Shown here: one piece after another, positions 1 through 6,039 of the stretch
Layout of the letters: each line of letters begins with the position of its first letter
Position numbering within the stretch: the stretch's first letter is position 1
DNA from: Planctomycetota bacterium
Lineage (GTDB): Bacteria > Planctomycetota > Phycisphaerae > Sedimentisphaerales > Anaerohalosphaeraceae
Length of the DNA stretch: 9,608 nt
Reading direction: 5' to 3'
NCBI GenBank assembly: GCA_003644175.1
Contig: QNBS01000058.1
Span: forward strand, 1 to 9,608
Notes under the pieces: generated by a model
The model's input: only the letters and a program-made list of their open reading frames with translations
Told to the model about the DNA's origin: nothing
The model's database searches: none
Position numbers and translations under genes: made by a program

Positions 1-1
1 C

Positions 2-340
2 ATCAAGGCGGCGCTGGAGCGAAACCCCGTCTCGATTGAAGCGACCAAAGACAAATCCATCGGGCAGATTTGTGATTGGCTCGATCACATGCCCAACGAA
101 TCGATCTACGAGGGCAATCGTCTTGCCCAGCCGGACGAAGTAACAAACTTCGGCGCCGGCGACGGCGTTGAGAAGGCGATTCTGTTAGCCGATATCATTG
201 CCGGCCGCCGACCGCAGCAGCGCATGGAACTGACCGTCGACGGCCCGCATGTCGCGCTAAAGGCGGGCGCCGAATTCACCTTTACCTCCAACAAAAGCCT
301 TGCCAAAACGCTCATCCTGCAGCCGCCTCAGTATCAGTAA
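2..340 (+). CDS. C-terminal fragment of an unrecognised protein (5' truncated)
   Basis: The frame is open from the first bases of the window (first complete codon ATC at 2-4) to a TAA at 338-340, so the start lies outside. The 112 visible residues are soluble-looking, with no membrane segment or cysteine cluster. They include a conserved-looking stretch, LAQPDEVTNFGAGDGVEKA, followed by a probable helix and then a beta-rich C-terminal tail ending QPPQYQ. The GC-rich codon choice matches leuS and the DMT gene, so it looks native. I do not recognise the family and infer no function. The next gene starts 14 nt after the stop, so the two may be co-transcribed. The first in-frame ATG (89) is internal and should not be taken as the start. 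Confidence 0.75.
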   Translation: MKAALERNPVSIEATKDKSIGQICDWLDHMPNESIYEGNRLAQPDEVTNFGAGDGVEKAILLADIIAGRRPQQRMELTVDGPHVALKAGAEFTFTSNKSLAKTLILQPPQYQ

Positions 341-354
341 TATCGGATCAATCC

Positions 355-1269
355 ATGAATCAAACAGCCCGCGGAAAAATAAACACCTCGGCGACATTAG
401 CATGCCTGGCCGCCCTTCTGTGCTGGTCGGTCGGGCCGATCTTCATCAAGTACCTCACCGGCCACCTCGACCTGTGGACACAGAATCTCCTGCGGTACCT
501 GGCGGCATGCCTGTTCTGGCTGCCCTTCCTGCTTGCCTCTGTGCACAACAGGCGCCTCGACAAGAGCGTGTGGCGCCGGGCGATCCTGCCGGCATCGGCA
601 AACGTCATTCTGCAAAGTTTCTGGGCAGGCGCGTTTTATTACATCGACCCGGCCTTTATGAACCTGATCGTAAAATCCTCGGTAATCTGGATCGCGGGAT
701 TTTCGCTCATATTCTTTGCCGAGGAGCGCGGCCTCATCAAGAGCGGACGATTCTGGCTGGGGCTGATCTTGTCGATGGCGGGCGTTGCGGGCGTGCTGAT
801 CTTCAAAGAGGATTTCGGCAGCCGGCAAACGACAGTCGGCATATTGATCGCGCTGGCCGCGGCGTTCTTCTGGGGCCTTTACACGGTATCCATTCGAATC
901 GCCTTTCGCAACATCGACAGCCGCACCGGTTTCGGCGTGATCAGCATCTACACCGTTGCCGGCCTTGCCATATTAGCGGTGCTCTTCGGCGATATCGGCC
1001 AAAGCGCAAGGATGCCGGCCTGGCCCTGGGCCTGCATCGTCATTTCAGGCATCGTCAGCATCGCATTCAGCCACGTCCTCTACTACGCCGCAATGCGCCG
1101 AATCGGCGCAACCATCCCCTCGCTCGTACTCTTAGCCACACCCTTTACAGTCCTTGCGATCTCCCACGTAGTATTCGCCGAATCGCTAAACACCCCACAA
1201 TTGCTCTTCGGCCTGATCCTCCTGGCGGGAGCCGCACTCGCCATCTGGGCCCAGCAACACCTCAGATAA
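355..1269 (+). CDS. EamA/DMT-superfamily membrane transporter
   Basis: This 304-residue protein is almost wholly hydrophobic, with about ten predicted membrane helices arranged as two repeats (roughly residues 13-145 and 155-300). That is the size and layout of 10-TM drug/metabolite transporters with two EamA domains. Family-type signs are the early LLCWSVGPIFIKYLTG segment in helix 1, the second-half start AAAFFWGLYTVSIRIAF, and the late SHVLYYAAMRRIG and SLVLLATPFTVL segments. Such proteins export or exchange small metabolites across the cytoplasmic membrane. The substrate cannot be read from sequence. The ATG at 355 follows the preceding stop by 14 nt with only a weak GGA-like ribosome site, which suggests coupling to the upstream gene. 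Codon use is GC-rich, unlike the downstream ars-like unit. Its link to that unit is probably only adjacency. Confidence 0.88.
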   Translation: MNQTARGKINTSATLACLAALLCWSVGPIFIKYLTGHLDLWTQNLLRYLAACLFWLPFLLASVHNRRLDKSVWRRAILPASANVILQSFWAGAFYYIDPAFMNLIVKSSVIWIAGFSLIFFAEERGLIKSGRFWLGLILSMAGVAGVLIFKEDFGSRQTTVGILIALAAAFFWGLYTVSIRIAFRNIDSRTGFGVISIYTVAGLAILAVLFGDIGQSARMPAWPWACIVISGIVSIAFSHVLYYAAMRRIGATIPSLVLLATPFTVLAISHVVFAESLNTPQLLFGLILLAGAALAIWAQQHLR

Positions 1270-1301
1270 AGAAAGAGACATAGGCTCTCTATATAGAACT
1301 T

Positions 1302-1362
1302 GCTGACTGCCCTGTATTTTGGCGTTTTCCCCAAAAAACTGAAAAAATGCTTGACAGTCAGC
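1302..1362. repeat. 8-bp inverted repeat with nested hairpin upstream of arsR
   Basis: GCTGACTG at 1302-1309 is the exact reverse complement of CAGTCAGC at 1355-1362. Between the arms lies a second small stem, TTTTGG (1317-1322) with CCAAAA (1331-1336). The right arm overlaps the last two bases of the arsR -35 box. No T-run follows, so it is not a standard intrinsic terminator. It could be a binding site for a second regulator, a weak stop for the DMT transcript, or chance. Confidence 0.3.
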
Positions 1363-1379
1363 GAACATTGCGTTACTAT
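1351..1379 (+). promoter_or_regulatory. sigma70-type promoter of the arsR-permease operon
   Basis: A perfect -35 box TTGACA (1351-1356), an optimal 17-nt spacer and a -10 box TACTAT (1374-1379) lie 43 nt upstream of the arsR start. The near-consensus sequence suggests a promoter that is strong unless repressed. That fits the palindrome covering its -10 end and an autoregulated ArsR-type operon. Confidence 0.75.
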
Positions 1380-1398
1380 ATGAGTATATAGTCATATA
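1377..1398. promoter_or_regulatory. probable ArsR operator (22-bp palindrome)
   Basis: The arms TATATGA (1377-1383) and TCATATA (1392-1398) are exact reverse complements. The centre TATATA (1385-1390) is itself palindromic about the same axis. Only the G/G pair at 1384 and 1391 breaks the dyad, so 20 of 22 bases are symmetric. The site overlaps the last three bases of the -10 box and the expected transcription start. A dimeric winged-helix repressor bound here would block RNA polymerase. ArsR/SmtB proteins are known to bind AT-rich dyads of this kind at their own promoters. The assignment to this ArsR is inferred from position and symmetry. Confidence 0.65.
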
Positions 1399-1422
1399 AC
1401 CCTATGTTGGAGCGACTCAACC

Positions 1423-1752
1423 ATGCTCGATGCGAAAAAACAATTACTGTTTGACAGGCAGGCCGAAGTGGTCAAGGCCGTAGCCCATCCATTGCGAATT
1501 GCCATTGTGAACTATCTAAGAGATGGCGAGCAATGCGTTTGCGATATTGCCGAATATGTGGATTCCGAGAGGTCCAATGTCTCAAGGCATCTGTCAGTGA
1601 TGGTTGCCGCGGGCATTTTGGAATCCCGCAAAGAAGGGCTTAAGGTAATCTACACTCTGAAAACGCCCTGCATCCTGAAGTTTTTTGAATGTATAACAGA
1701 AGTTCTCAGGCAGCAGATCGAAGACAGCGAAGAGCTGCTAAAGGCTATGTAA
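1423..1752 (+). CDS. arsR: ArsR/SmtB-family metal(loid)-responsive repressor
   Basis: This 109-residue protein has the usual ArsR length and a winged-helix fold: helix-turn-helix around residues 38-62 (SNVSRHLSVMVAAGIL, recognition helix with SRHL) and the beta-wing at about 66-79 (LESRKEGLKVIYTL). Cys38-Val-Cys40-Asp falls where As(III)-sensing ArsR proteins have their ELCVCD metal box. The third cysteine of the E. coli site is replaced by Ala43. Two further cysteines, Cys83 and Cys90, lie in the C-terminal helical part. The start is supported by GGAG (1409-1412) 10 nt upstream. It is the first gene of the unit, with a promoter-operator directly before it and the permease 13 nt after it, as expected for an autoregulated repressor released by trivalent arsenic or antimony or a related thiophilic ligand. 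The exact inducer is inferred. Confidence 0.9.
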   Translation: MLDAKKQLLFDRQAEVVKAVAHPLRIAIVNYLRDGEQCVCDIAEYVDSERSNVSRHLSVMVAAGILESRKEGLKVIYTLKTPCILKFFECITEVLRQQIEDSEELLKAM

Positions 1753-1765
1753 GGGCAAGGCGTCC

Positions 1766-3238
1766 ATGAGTATTAAGACCGAATGGAAAAAGTTGTTTTT
1801 GATTGCAGCGGTTTTTGTCGCCTGCTTTTATCTGCCTGTCGGCAAAGAGCGTTTCGACAGTGCGGTGACGGAGTCTCTTGCCCTGGTCAAATGGTATGCG
1901 CGGGAGCATGTGCTGCTTTGTCTCGTGCCCGCCTTTTTCATAGCCGGTGCGATATCTGTCTTCATCAGCCAGGCTTCGGTAATGAAGTATCTCGGCGCCA
2001 AGGCCAACAAGATTCTCGCATATGCAGTTGCATCGGTTTCCGGTTCCATTCTTGCTGTCTGTTCCTGCACCATTCTGCCGCTCTTTGCAGGTATCTATCG
2101 TATGGGTGCAGGATTAGGTCCTGCCACGGCTTTTCTGTATTCCGGCCCTGCAATCAATGTGCTTGCAATTATCCTGACGGCAAGAATCCTTGGATTGGAA
2201 CTTGGCATTGCCAGAGCCGTGGGAGCGATAGGCTTCAGCGTCGTGATCGGCCTGGTTATGCACTTCATATATCGCAAGGAGGAATTGGAGAAGGCAAATG
2301 GTCAGATGGCCATGCCGGAACCGAAAGTATCCAGACCATTGTGGCAGAATGCATTGTTCTTTGCTGTCATGGTTGGGGTATTGGTTTTTGCCAACTGGGG
2401 TTCGCCCAATGATTTCAATTTCAAGACAACCGATGGATCGACCTTCCGGGCAGCGGTCCTGAAGGCGCCGGAGCACAGCGGTCCAATGACAGGCGCCTAC
2501 ACCCTGAAACTCATGGACGGAGATCAAAGAGGACAGGAAGTCATTCTCTCTGTGGATAACGTTATTGAAAAGATTCCTGTCGAGGGTCTATGGACAACCA
2601 TCTGGAGCAGCAAGTGGATCATAGCGAGTGTATTCGGCATTCTACTTGCTGTGATTTTAGTGTTATGGTTCTCCATACCATGGTGGAAGATTGCAGCAAC
2701 TGCACTCCTCACTGCCATGCCGGCAATCATTCTGCCCATGGAAGGTATGATGGTAATAATTCCCTTCACGGCGGCTGTCATCGGGCTTTCGTGGGCAACC
2801 AGCACTACGACTGGAGAGGCGGAGGAATGGTCCAGTTCTACATGGGCATTTGCCAAGCAGATATTGCCCTTATTGTTCTTCGGAGTCATCATTGCAGGGG
2901 CATTGCTCGGAAGGCCGGGACACGAAGGGTTGATTCCATCCGAATGGGTCGCCAGAGCCGTAGGCGGCAATTCCATTTGGGCGAACCTGTTCGCATCGGT
3001 AGCGGGAGCTTTCATGTATTTTGCCACACTGACCGAAGTGCCGATCTTGCAGGGACTCCTTGGGGCGGGAATGGGAAAAGGTCCGGCCCTGGCTCTGCTG
3101 CTTGCCGGTCCCGCATTGAGCCTGCCGAATATGCTGGTGATCCGTTCGGTAATGGGAACCCGGAAGACTATCGTCTTTGTAACCCTCGTAATTGTGATGG
3201 CAACGATTTCGGGAATATCTTTTGGCAGCTTTTTCTAA
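1766..3238 (+). CDS. DUF318/ArsP_1-family permease (COG0701 type)
   Basis: This 490-residue polytopic membrane protein carries the family hallmark Cys99-Ser-Cys101 in VCSCTILPLFAGIYRMGAG, then GPATAFLYSGPAINVLAI. The second half repeats the pattern without cysteines (EVPILQGLLGAGMGKGPALA, then LLLAGPALSLPNMLVI). ArsP members export trivalent organoarsenicals, and other members have no known substrate. A hydrophilic insert at about residues 213-275 sits between membrane blocks and makes the protein longer than compact ArsP proteins. Additional cysteines are Cys20 and Cys52. AAGG (1757-1760) lies 5 nt before the ATG, and the gene follows arsR by 13 nt. The neighbours suggest thiol-dependent metal(loid) efflux. 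I leave the symbol blank because the substrate is unknown. Confidence 0.85.
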   Translation: MSIKTEWKKLFLIAAVFVACFYLPVGKERFDSAVTESLALVKWYAREHVLLCLVPAFFIAGAISVFISQASVMKYLGAKANKILAYAVASVSGSILAVCSCTILPLFAGIYRMGAGLGPATAFLYSGPAINVLAIILTARILGLELGIARAVGAIGFSVVIGLVMHFIYRKEELEKANGQMAMPEPKVSRPLWQNALFFAVMVGVLVFANWGSPNDFNFKTTDGSTFRAAVLKAPEHSGPMTGAYTLKLMDGDQRGQEVILSVDNVIEKIPVEGLWTTIWSSKWIIASVFGILLAVILVLWFSIPWWKIAATALLTAMPAIILPMEGMMVIIPFTAAVIGLSWATSTTTGEAEEWSSSTWAFAKQILPLLFFGVIIAGALLGRPGHEGLIPSEWVARAVGGNSIWANLFASVAGAFMYFATLTEVPILQGLLGAGMGKGPALALLLAGPALSLPNMLVIRSVMGTRKTIVFVTLVIVMATISGISFGSFF

Positions 3239-3250
3239 GGAGAAGATCAA

Positions 3251-3484
3251 ATGACAAAAATACAGATACTGGGAACGGGATGTCCCAAGTGTAAGAAACT
3301 CACCGAGAATGCCGAATCCGCAGCTAAAGATCTCGGCATCGAATATGAATTGGAGAAGATAACGCAGATCAATGACATCATGGCTATGGGGGTGATGCTG
3401 ACTCCTGCACTGGCAATAGATGGCGAAGTCGAGGCAACAGGCAAAGTCCTTTCTCCTGAAGACATCAAGACCATGTTGGCCTGA
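3251..3484 (+). CDS. small CPKC thioredoxin-like protein (redox-active disulfide protein 2 / Thioredoxin_3 type)
   Basis: This 77-residue protein is a minimal thioredoxin fold: strand MTKIQILGTG, active-site Cys11-Pro-Lys-Cys14 at the start of helix 1, and the cis-proline motif LTPAL (Pro52) facing it, followed by LAIDGEVEATG. The length and the GTGCPKCKKL start match the small family usually annotated redox-active disulfide protein 2. There is no signal peptide, so it should act in the cytoplasm. A strong AAGGAG (3237-3242) overlaps the permease stop codon and lies 8 nt from the ATG, showing tight operon coupling. Members often sit beside DUF318 permeases. Likely roles are reducing CcdA, or handing thiol-bound metalloid to the permease. 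Both are inferred. Confidence 0.88.
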   Translation: MTKIQILGTGCPKCKKLTENAESAAKDLGIEYELEKITQINDIMAMGVMLTPALAIDGEVEATGKVLSPEDIKTMLA

Positions 3485-3526
3485 CCATATATCCTGTGTC
3501 CTTTATGAAGGAAAAGAGAGGTTCGT

Positions 3527-4000
3527 ATGAATAATCCGGGAAAAGTAATTATTGTCGTCGTATTGATAGCAGCAGTTGGAATCGTAATTGCCTTCAAGAA
3601 CCAAAAGGCAGAGCCAACGCATTCTCAGGAACCGCAGGCAACTTCATCCCCCATTGACTCATCAGCATCTGAGCAGATACAAGCCAACCCAGCCGAGACC
3701 CTTGCTTTGCCAAAACTCGTGGACCTTGGAGCCGGGACCTGTATTCCGTGCAAGATGATGGCGCCGATTCTTGAAGAACTCAAGACACAATTCAAGGACA
3801 AGTTCGAAGTTGTCTTCATCGATGTATGGAAAAATCCCGACCAGGCTAAGAAATATCGAATCAACATTATTCCGACTCAAATCTTCTATGATGGTGCAGG
3901 CAAAGAGTTGTTCCGACATGAGGGATTCTACTCCAGAGAAGACATTCTCGGCAAATGGAAGGAAGTTGGTTTCGATTTCGCTGCCAGGAAAGGCATGTAA
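3527..4000 (+). CDS. membrane-anchored extracytoplasmic thioredoxin (CIPC)
   Basis: In this 157-residue protein an N-terminal hydrophobic segment (residues 7-23, flanked by Lys6 and Lys24) acts as an uncleaved anchor or signal. A low-complexity Ser/Pro/Glu linker (about 27-60) follows, then a thioredoxin domain with Cys72-Ile-Pro-Cys75 and cis-proline Pro116 in NIIPTQIF. The positive-inside pattern puts the thioredoxin domain outside the cytoplasm. GAGAGG (3516-3521) lies 5 nt before the ATG. It follows the small CPKC gene by 42 nt and precedes the CcdA gene. That order suggests CcdA reduces this protein, which passes electrons to an exported partner, perhaps the flavoprotein encoded two genes later or the permease cysteines. 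There is no lipobox cysteine, so it is not a lipoprotein. Confidence 0.87.
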   Translation: MNNPGKVIIVVVLIAAVGIVIAFKNQKAEPTHSQEPQATSSPIDSSASEQIQANPAETLALPKLVDLGAGTCIPCKMMAPILEELKTQFKDKFEVVFIDVWKNPDQAKKYRINIIPTQIFYDGAGKELFRHEGFYSREDILGKWKEVGFDFAARKGM

Positions 4001-4084
4001 AATTGGCGAATGTGGCCCTCAGTAAAAGTTAATGCAGGATGAGGGGAGACTGAAAAAATAAATATGACGGGAATTTGAACAAAT

Positions 4085-4783
4085 ATGCAGGAGTTGTTTA
4101 CGCAACTGACTCATGCAGTGGAAGGGACATGGTTCATTGCACTGATTGCATCCTTTGTCTGGGGTGTGTTCAGTGTTGTCCTGAGTCCCTGCCATTTAGC
4201 CAGTATCCCGTTGATTGTGGGTTTCATTGACGGGCAGGGAAGGATCTCCACCCGACGAGCATTCTGTATCGCCACACTGTTTTCAGTAGGTATCCTGATC
4301 ACGATTGCCGCCATTGGTGCAATCACGGCGGCAGCCGGAAGAATGATGGGCGATGTGGGCAGGTATGGCAATTACTTCGTTGCGATAATCTTCTTCATGG
4401 TAGGTTTGCATCTGTTGGATGTAATTGGCATGCCATGGTCAGGGCCGGGGCAGGTTGGCATGAAGCGGAAGGGAATGTTAGCGGCATTCATTCTTGGGCT
4501 GGTCTTTGGGATTGCCCTCGGTCCCTGCACCTTTGCCTATATGGCTCCCATGCTTGGAGTAACTTTCAAGCTGGCATCGACAAATCTGTCTTATGGCATT
4601 CTACTTTTGTTCGTGTATGGGATCGGGCACTGTTCGGTAATAGTCTTTGCAGGAACCTTTACTGAAGTGGTTCAGCGATACATGAACTGGAATGAAAAAT
4701 CGAAAGGATCTGTAATCTTAAAGAAAGTATGTGGAGTGCTGGTGTTGCTCGGAGGTATCTATCTGATCTACACAGCACCGTAG
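4085..4783 (+). CDS. CcdA/DsbD-type transmembrane thiol-disulfide reductase
   Basis: This 232-residue protein has about six membrane helices and the two signature cysteine motifs of CcdA: SPCHLASIPLIVGF with Cys36 in helix 1 and GPCTFAYMAPMLG with Cys148 in helix 4. In CcdA and the DsbD membrane domain this cysteine pair carries electrons from cytoplasmic thioredoxin to extracytoplasmic thioredoxin-like proteins. No periplasmic DsbD domains are fused, so it needs a separate acceptor, supplied by the upstream anchored CIPC thioredoxin. The start is fixed by an in-frame TGA at 4076-4078. The ribosome site is weak (GGGA at 4069-4072, 12 nt away), and the 84-nt gap before it is the largest inside the unit. 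It is annotated for cytochrome c biogenesis in many genomes, but no cytochrome genes are nearby, so a role in this metalloid/redox unit is likelier. Confidence 0.88.
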   Translation: MQELFTQLTHAVEGTWFIALIASFVWGVFSVVLSPCHLASIPLIVGFIDGQGRISTRRAFCIATLFSVGILITIAAIGAITAAAGRMMGDVGRYGNYFVAIIFFMVGLHLLDVIGMPWSGPGQVGMKRKGMLAAFILGLVFGIALGPCTFAYMAPMLGVTFKLASTNLSYGILLLFVYGIGHCSVIVFAGTFTEVVQRYMNWNEKSKGSVILKKVCGVLVLLGGIYLIYTAP

Positions 4784-4812
4784 AATCATAACCTTATTCA
4801 GGAGAATAACCC

Positions 4813-5493
4813 ATGAACAGAAGAACATTTCTAAACAGCGGCTTGGCAGCAGGAGCAGTAGTTGCCGGAATCGGATCTGAAGGACTTGCCGCAGGGGATA
4901 GAAAGGTCACAATCCTTGGCATTTCTTGCAGTCCTCGAAAGGGTAAGACCACAGCCACAGCAATTCAGGTGGCTTTGGATGCGGCTAAAACAGTATCTCC
5001 TCAGATCGATGTGGAATTGATCGACCTTGGTGGTCTGGAGGTCGCTGGTTGGCAAGGCGGTGCTAAACCCTCAGCAGGGATGTCATCAATTAATGATGAT
5101 TTTGACTTGCTTCTGCCCAAGTTTCAAGATCCAAGCTTAGGTGGGTTGATTATTGGGTCTCCAAGTTATTTTCGTTCTATGAGTTCGCTCTGCAAAGCAT
5201 TTCTGGAACGTCTGGCGGCTCTTCGGTTACCGAAACTACTCTTGGCAGACAAGCCTGTGGGAGTTTTATCCGTCGGAGCTTATCGAAATGGCGGTCAGGA
5301 GTTAGTAATCCAGCAGATTCTTACCGCAATGCTCTGTCATGAAGTCTTTGCTGTGGGGGGGAAACCCAGTGCCCACCAGGGCGCAACCCTCTGGAATGCC
5401 TATAAAGATGACATCATGAAGGACGAGTTTGGGATTGACACGGCGAAGAAACTGGGTATTCGGGTTGCTGAAGCGGCATTGAGGCTATCTTAG
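4813..5493 (+). CDS. Tat-exported NADPH-dependent FMN reductase-like flavoprotein
   Basis: The 226-residue protein starts with a twin-arginine signal (NRRTFLN at 2-8, hydrophobic AAGAVVAGIG, likely cleavage after Ala27 in GLAAGD). A flavodoxin-like domain follows: GISCSPRKGKTT (36-47) is the FMN-phosphate loop, GSPSYFRSMSSLCKAF (115-130) the second flavin loop, and VGAYRNGGQE the third. The arrangement resembles the iron-sulfur flavoprotein/NADPH-dependent FMN reductase group. The compact cysteine motif that binds the 4Fe-4S cluster in iron-sulfur flavoproteins is absent: the region around 55-75 has no cysteine. Tat export implies FMN is inserted in the cytoplasm before export. AGGAG (4800-4804) lies 8 nt before the ATG, and the gene follows the CcdA gene by 29 nt. 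It is analogous to, but distinct from, cytoplasmic ArsH. Its substrate is unknown. Confidence 0.83.
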   Translation: MNRRTFLNSGLAAGAVVAGIGSEGLAAGDRKVTILGISCSPRKGKTTATAIQVALDAAKTVSPQIDVELIDLGGLEVAGWQGGAKPSAGMSSINDDFDLLLPKFQDPSLGGLIIGSPSYFRSMSSLCKAFLERLAALRLPKLLLADKPVGVLSVGAYRNGGQELVIQQILTAMLCHEVFAVGGKPSAHQGATLWNAYKDDIMKDEFGIDTAKKLGIRVAEAALRLS

Positions 5494-5697
5494 AAATTAT
5501 TGGAAAAAGCCTGCTTGCTGATAATCAAGTCGGCCATCAGGTTGTATAGTGCGTGTCATCGGCAGCACAATTGCACAAAAGTTCCTGTGCCCGGTGGAAA
5601 GATTTTTGTGTTTTGTCCTATAATCGACAGGCTCACGGCCCAAGAGGCCGGCGATGCGACTTTTTTTGAAAAATCTTAACCAAGACTTAATATTTTC
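5494..5697. other. intergenic stretch after the operon; no gene seen
   Basis: No open frame here looks coding on either strand. No clear intrinsic terminator follows the flavoprotein gene. The only local hairpin is CGGCC-CAAGA-GGCCG around 5636-5650, separated by about 11 nt from a T-run (5661-5667), so it is a poor terminator candidate. A TATAAT at 5619-5624 lacks a good -35. The last ~35 bases (5661-5697) are A/T-rich and could serve as an UP element for the promoter that follows. Confidence 0.5.
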
Positions 5698-5726
5698 TTG
5701 ACATATTGCCTGCGCCGTGATATAAT
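5698..5726 (+). promoter_or_regulatory. full-consensus promoter with extended -10
   Basis: Perfect -35 TTGACA (5698-5703), exactly 17 nt, perfect -10 TATAAT (5721-5726), preceded by TGA giving the extended -10 form TGNTATAAT. An A/T-rich run lies just upstream. Twelve of twelve consensus bases with ideal spacing makes this the strongest promoter in the window. The predicted transcription start is about 5733, and the next intrinsic terminator is at 6155-6188. Confidence 0.85.
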
Positions 5727-5775
5727 CAGTATTCCAAATGGGGGTAAAAAAACAGTTACCGTAGTGAGGGGAAAA

Positions 5776-6039
5776 ATGATAATCGACAAACACATCACCA
5801 ATATCTTTGGAGCCGACGTAACCGGGCGGGGCCCACCGAGGACAACCCGGAAGAACTGCTCGTCAGGCAAAGCGCAGAGATTAACGAAAAGGGGAGAGAA
5901 TGATGCCATCGATTTTCAAAAAACAAATTGTCGGATTTTCAGCACCACCGATTTCCAACAGACATACGAGAGGACCGCCGCCGAAGGGAAGAGAGAAAAA
6001 TTTGCAACTGCAGCGGGCAGACGAGATCGGCAATCATAA
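5776..6039 (+). CDS. possible small hypothetical protein (87 aa), doubtful
   Basis: The ATG at 5776 lies about 43 nt after the predicted transcription start, with GAGGGG 4 nt upstream. The frame runs 87 codons to TAA. The product begins MIIDKHITNIFGADVT, but after about residue 20 it becomes Arg/Thr/Lys-rich and does not look like a folded protein. The in-frame ATG-less extension back to 5698 is excluded because it would start inside the promoter. A different frame looks more protein-like from 5832 to 5903 (PTEDNPEELLVRQ), with GC-rich third positions. The real product may be shorter, frameshifted, or absent. No homology is recognised. Confidence 0.18.
   Translation: MIIDKHITNIFGADVTGRGPPRTTRKNCSSGKAQRLTKRGENDAIDFQKTNCRIFSTTDFQQTYERTAAEGKREKFATAAGRRDRQS

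Noticed and set aside
300..1283. 327-codon + strand frame overlapping the DMT transporter
   Set aside because: The product is Arg/His/Pro-rich and has no family features. The frame at 355-1269 gives a coherent ten-helix membrane protein.
1270..1296. AGAGA/TCTCT hairpin after the DMT gene as its terminator
   Set aside because: The stem is only 5 bp and weak, and no T-run follows.
5619..5667. TATAAT at 5619 followed by a CGGCC/GGCCG hairpin and T-run as a tiny RNA gene
   Set aside because: The -35 is poor and the stem is 11 nt from the T-run, so neither promoter nor terminator is convincing.
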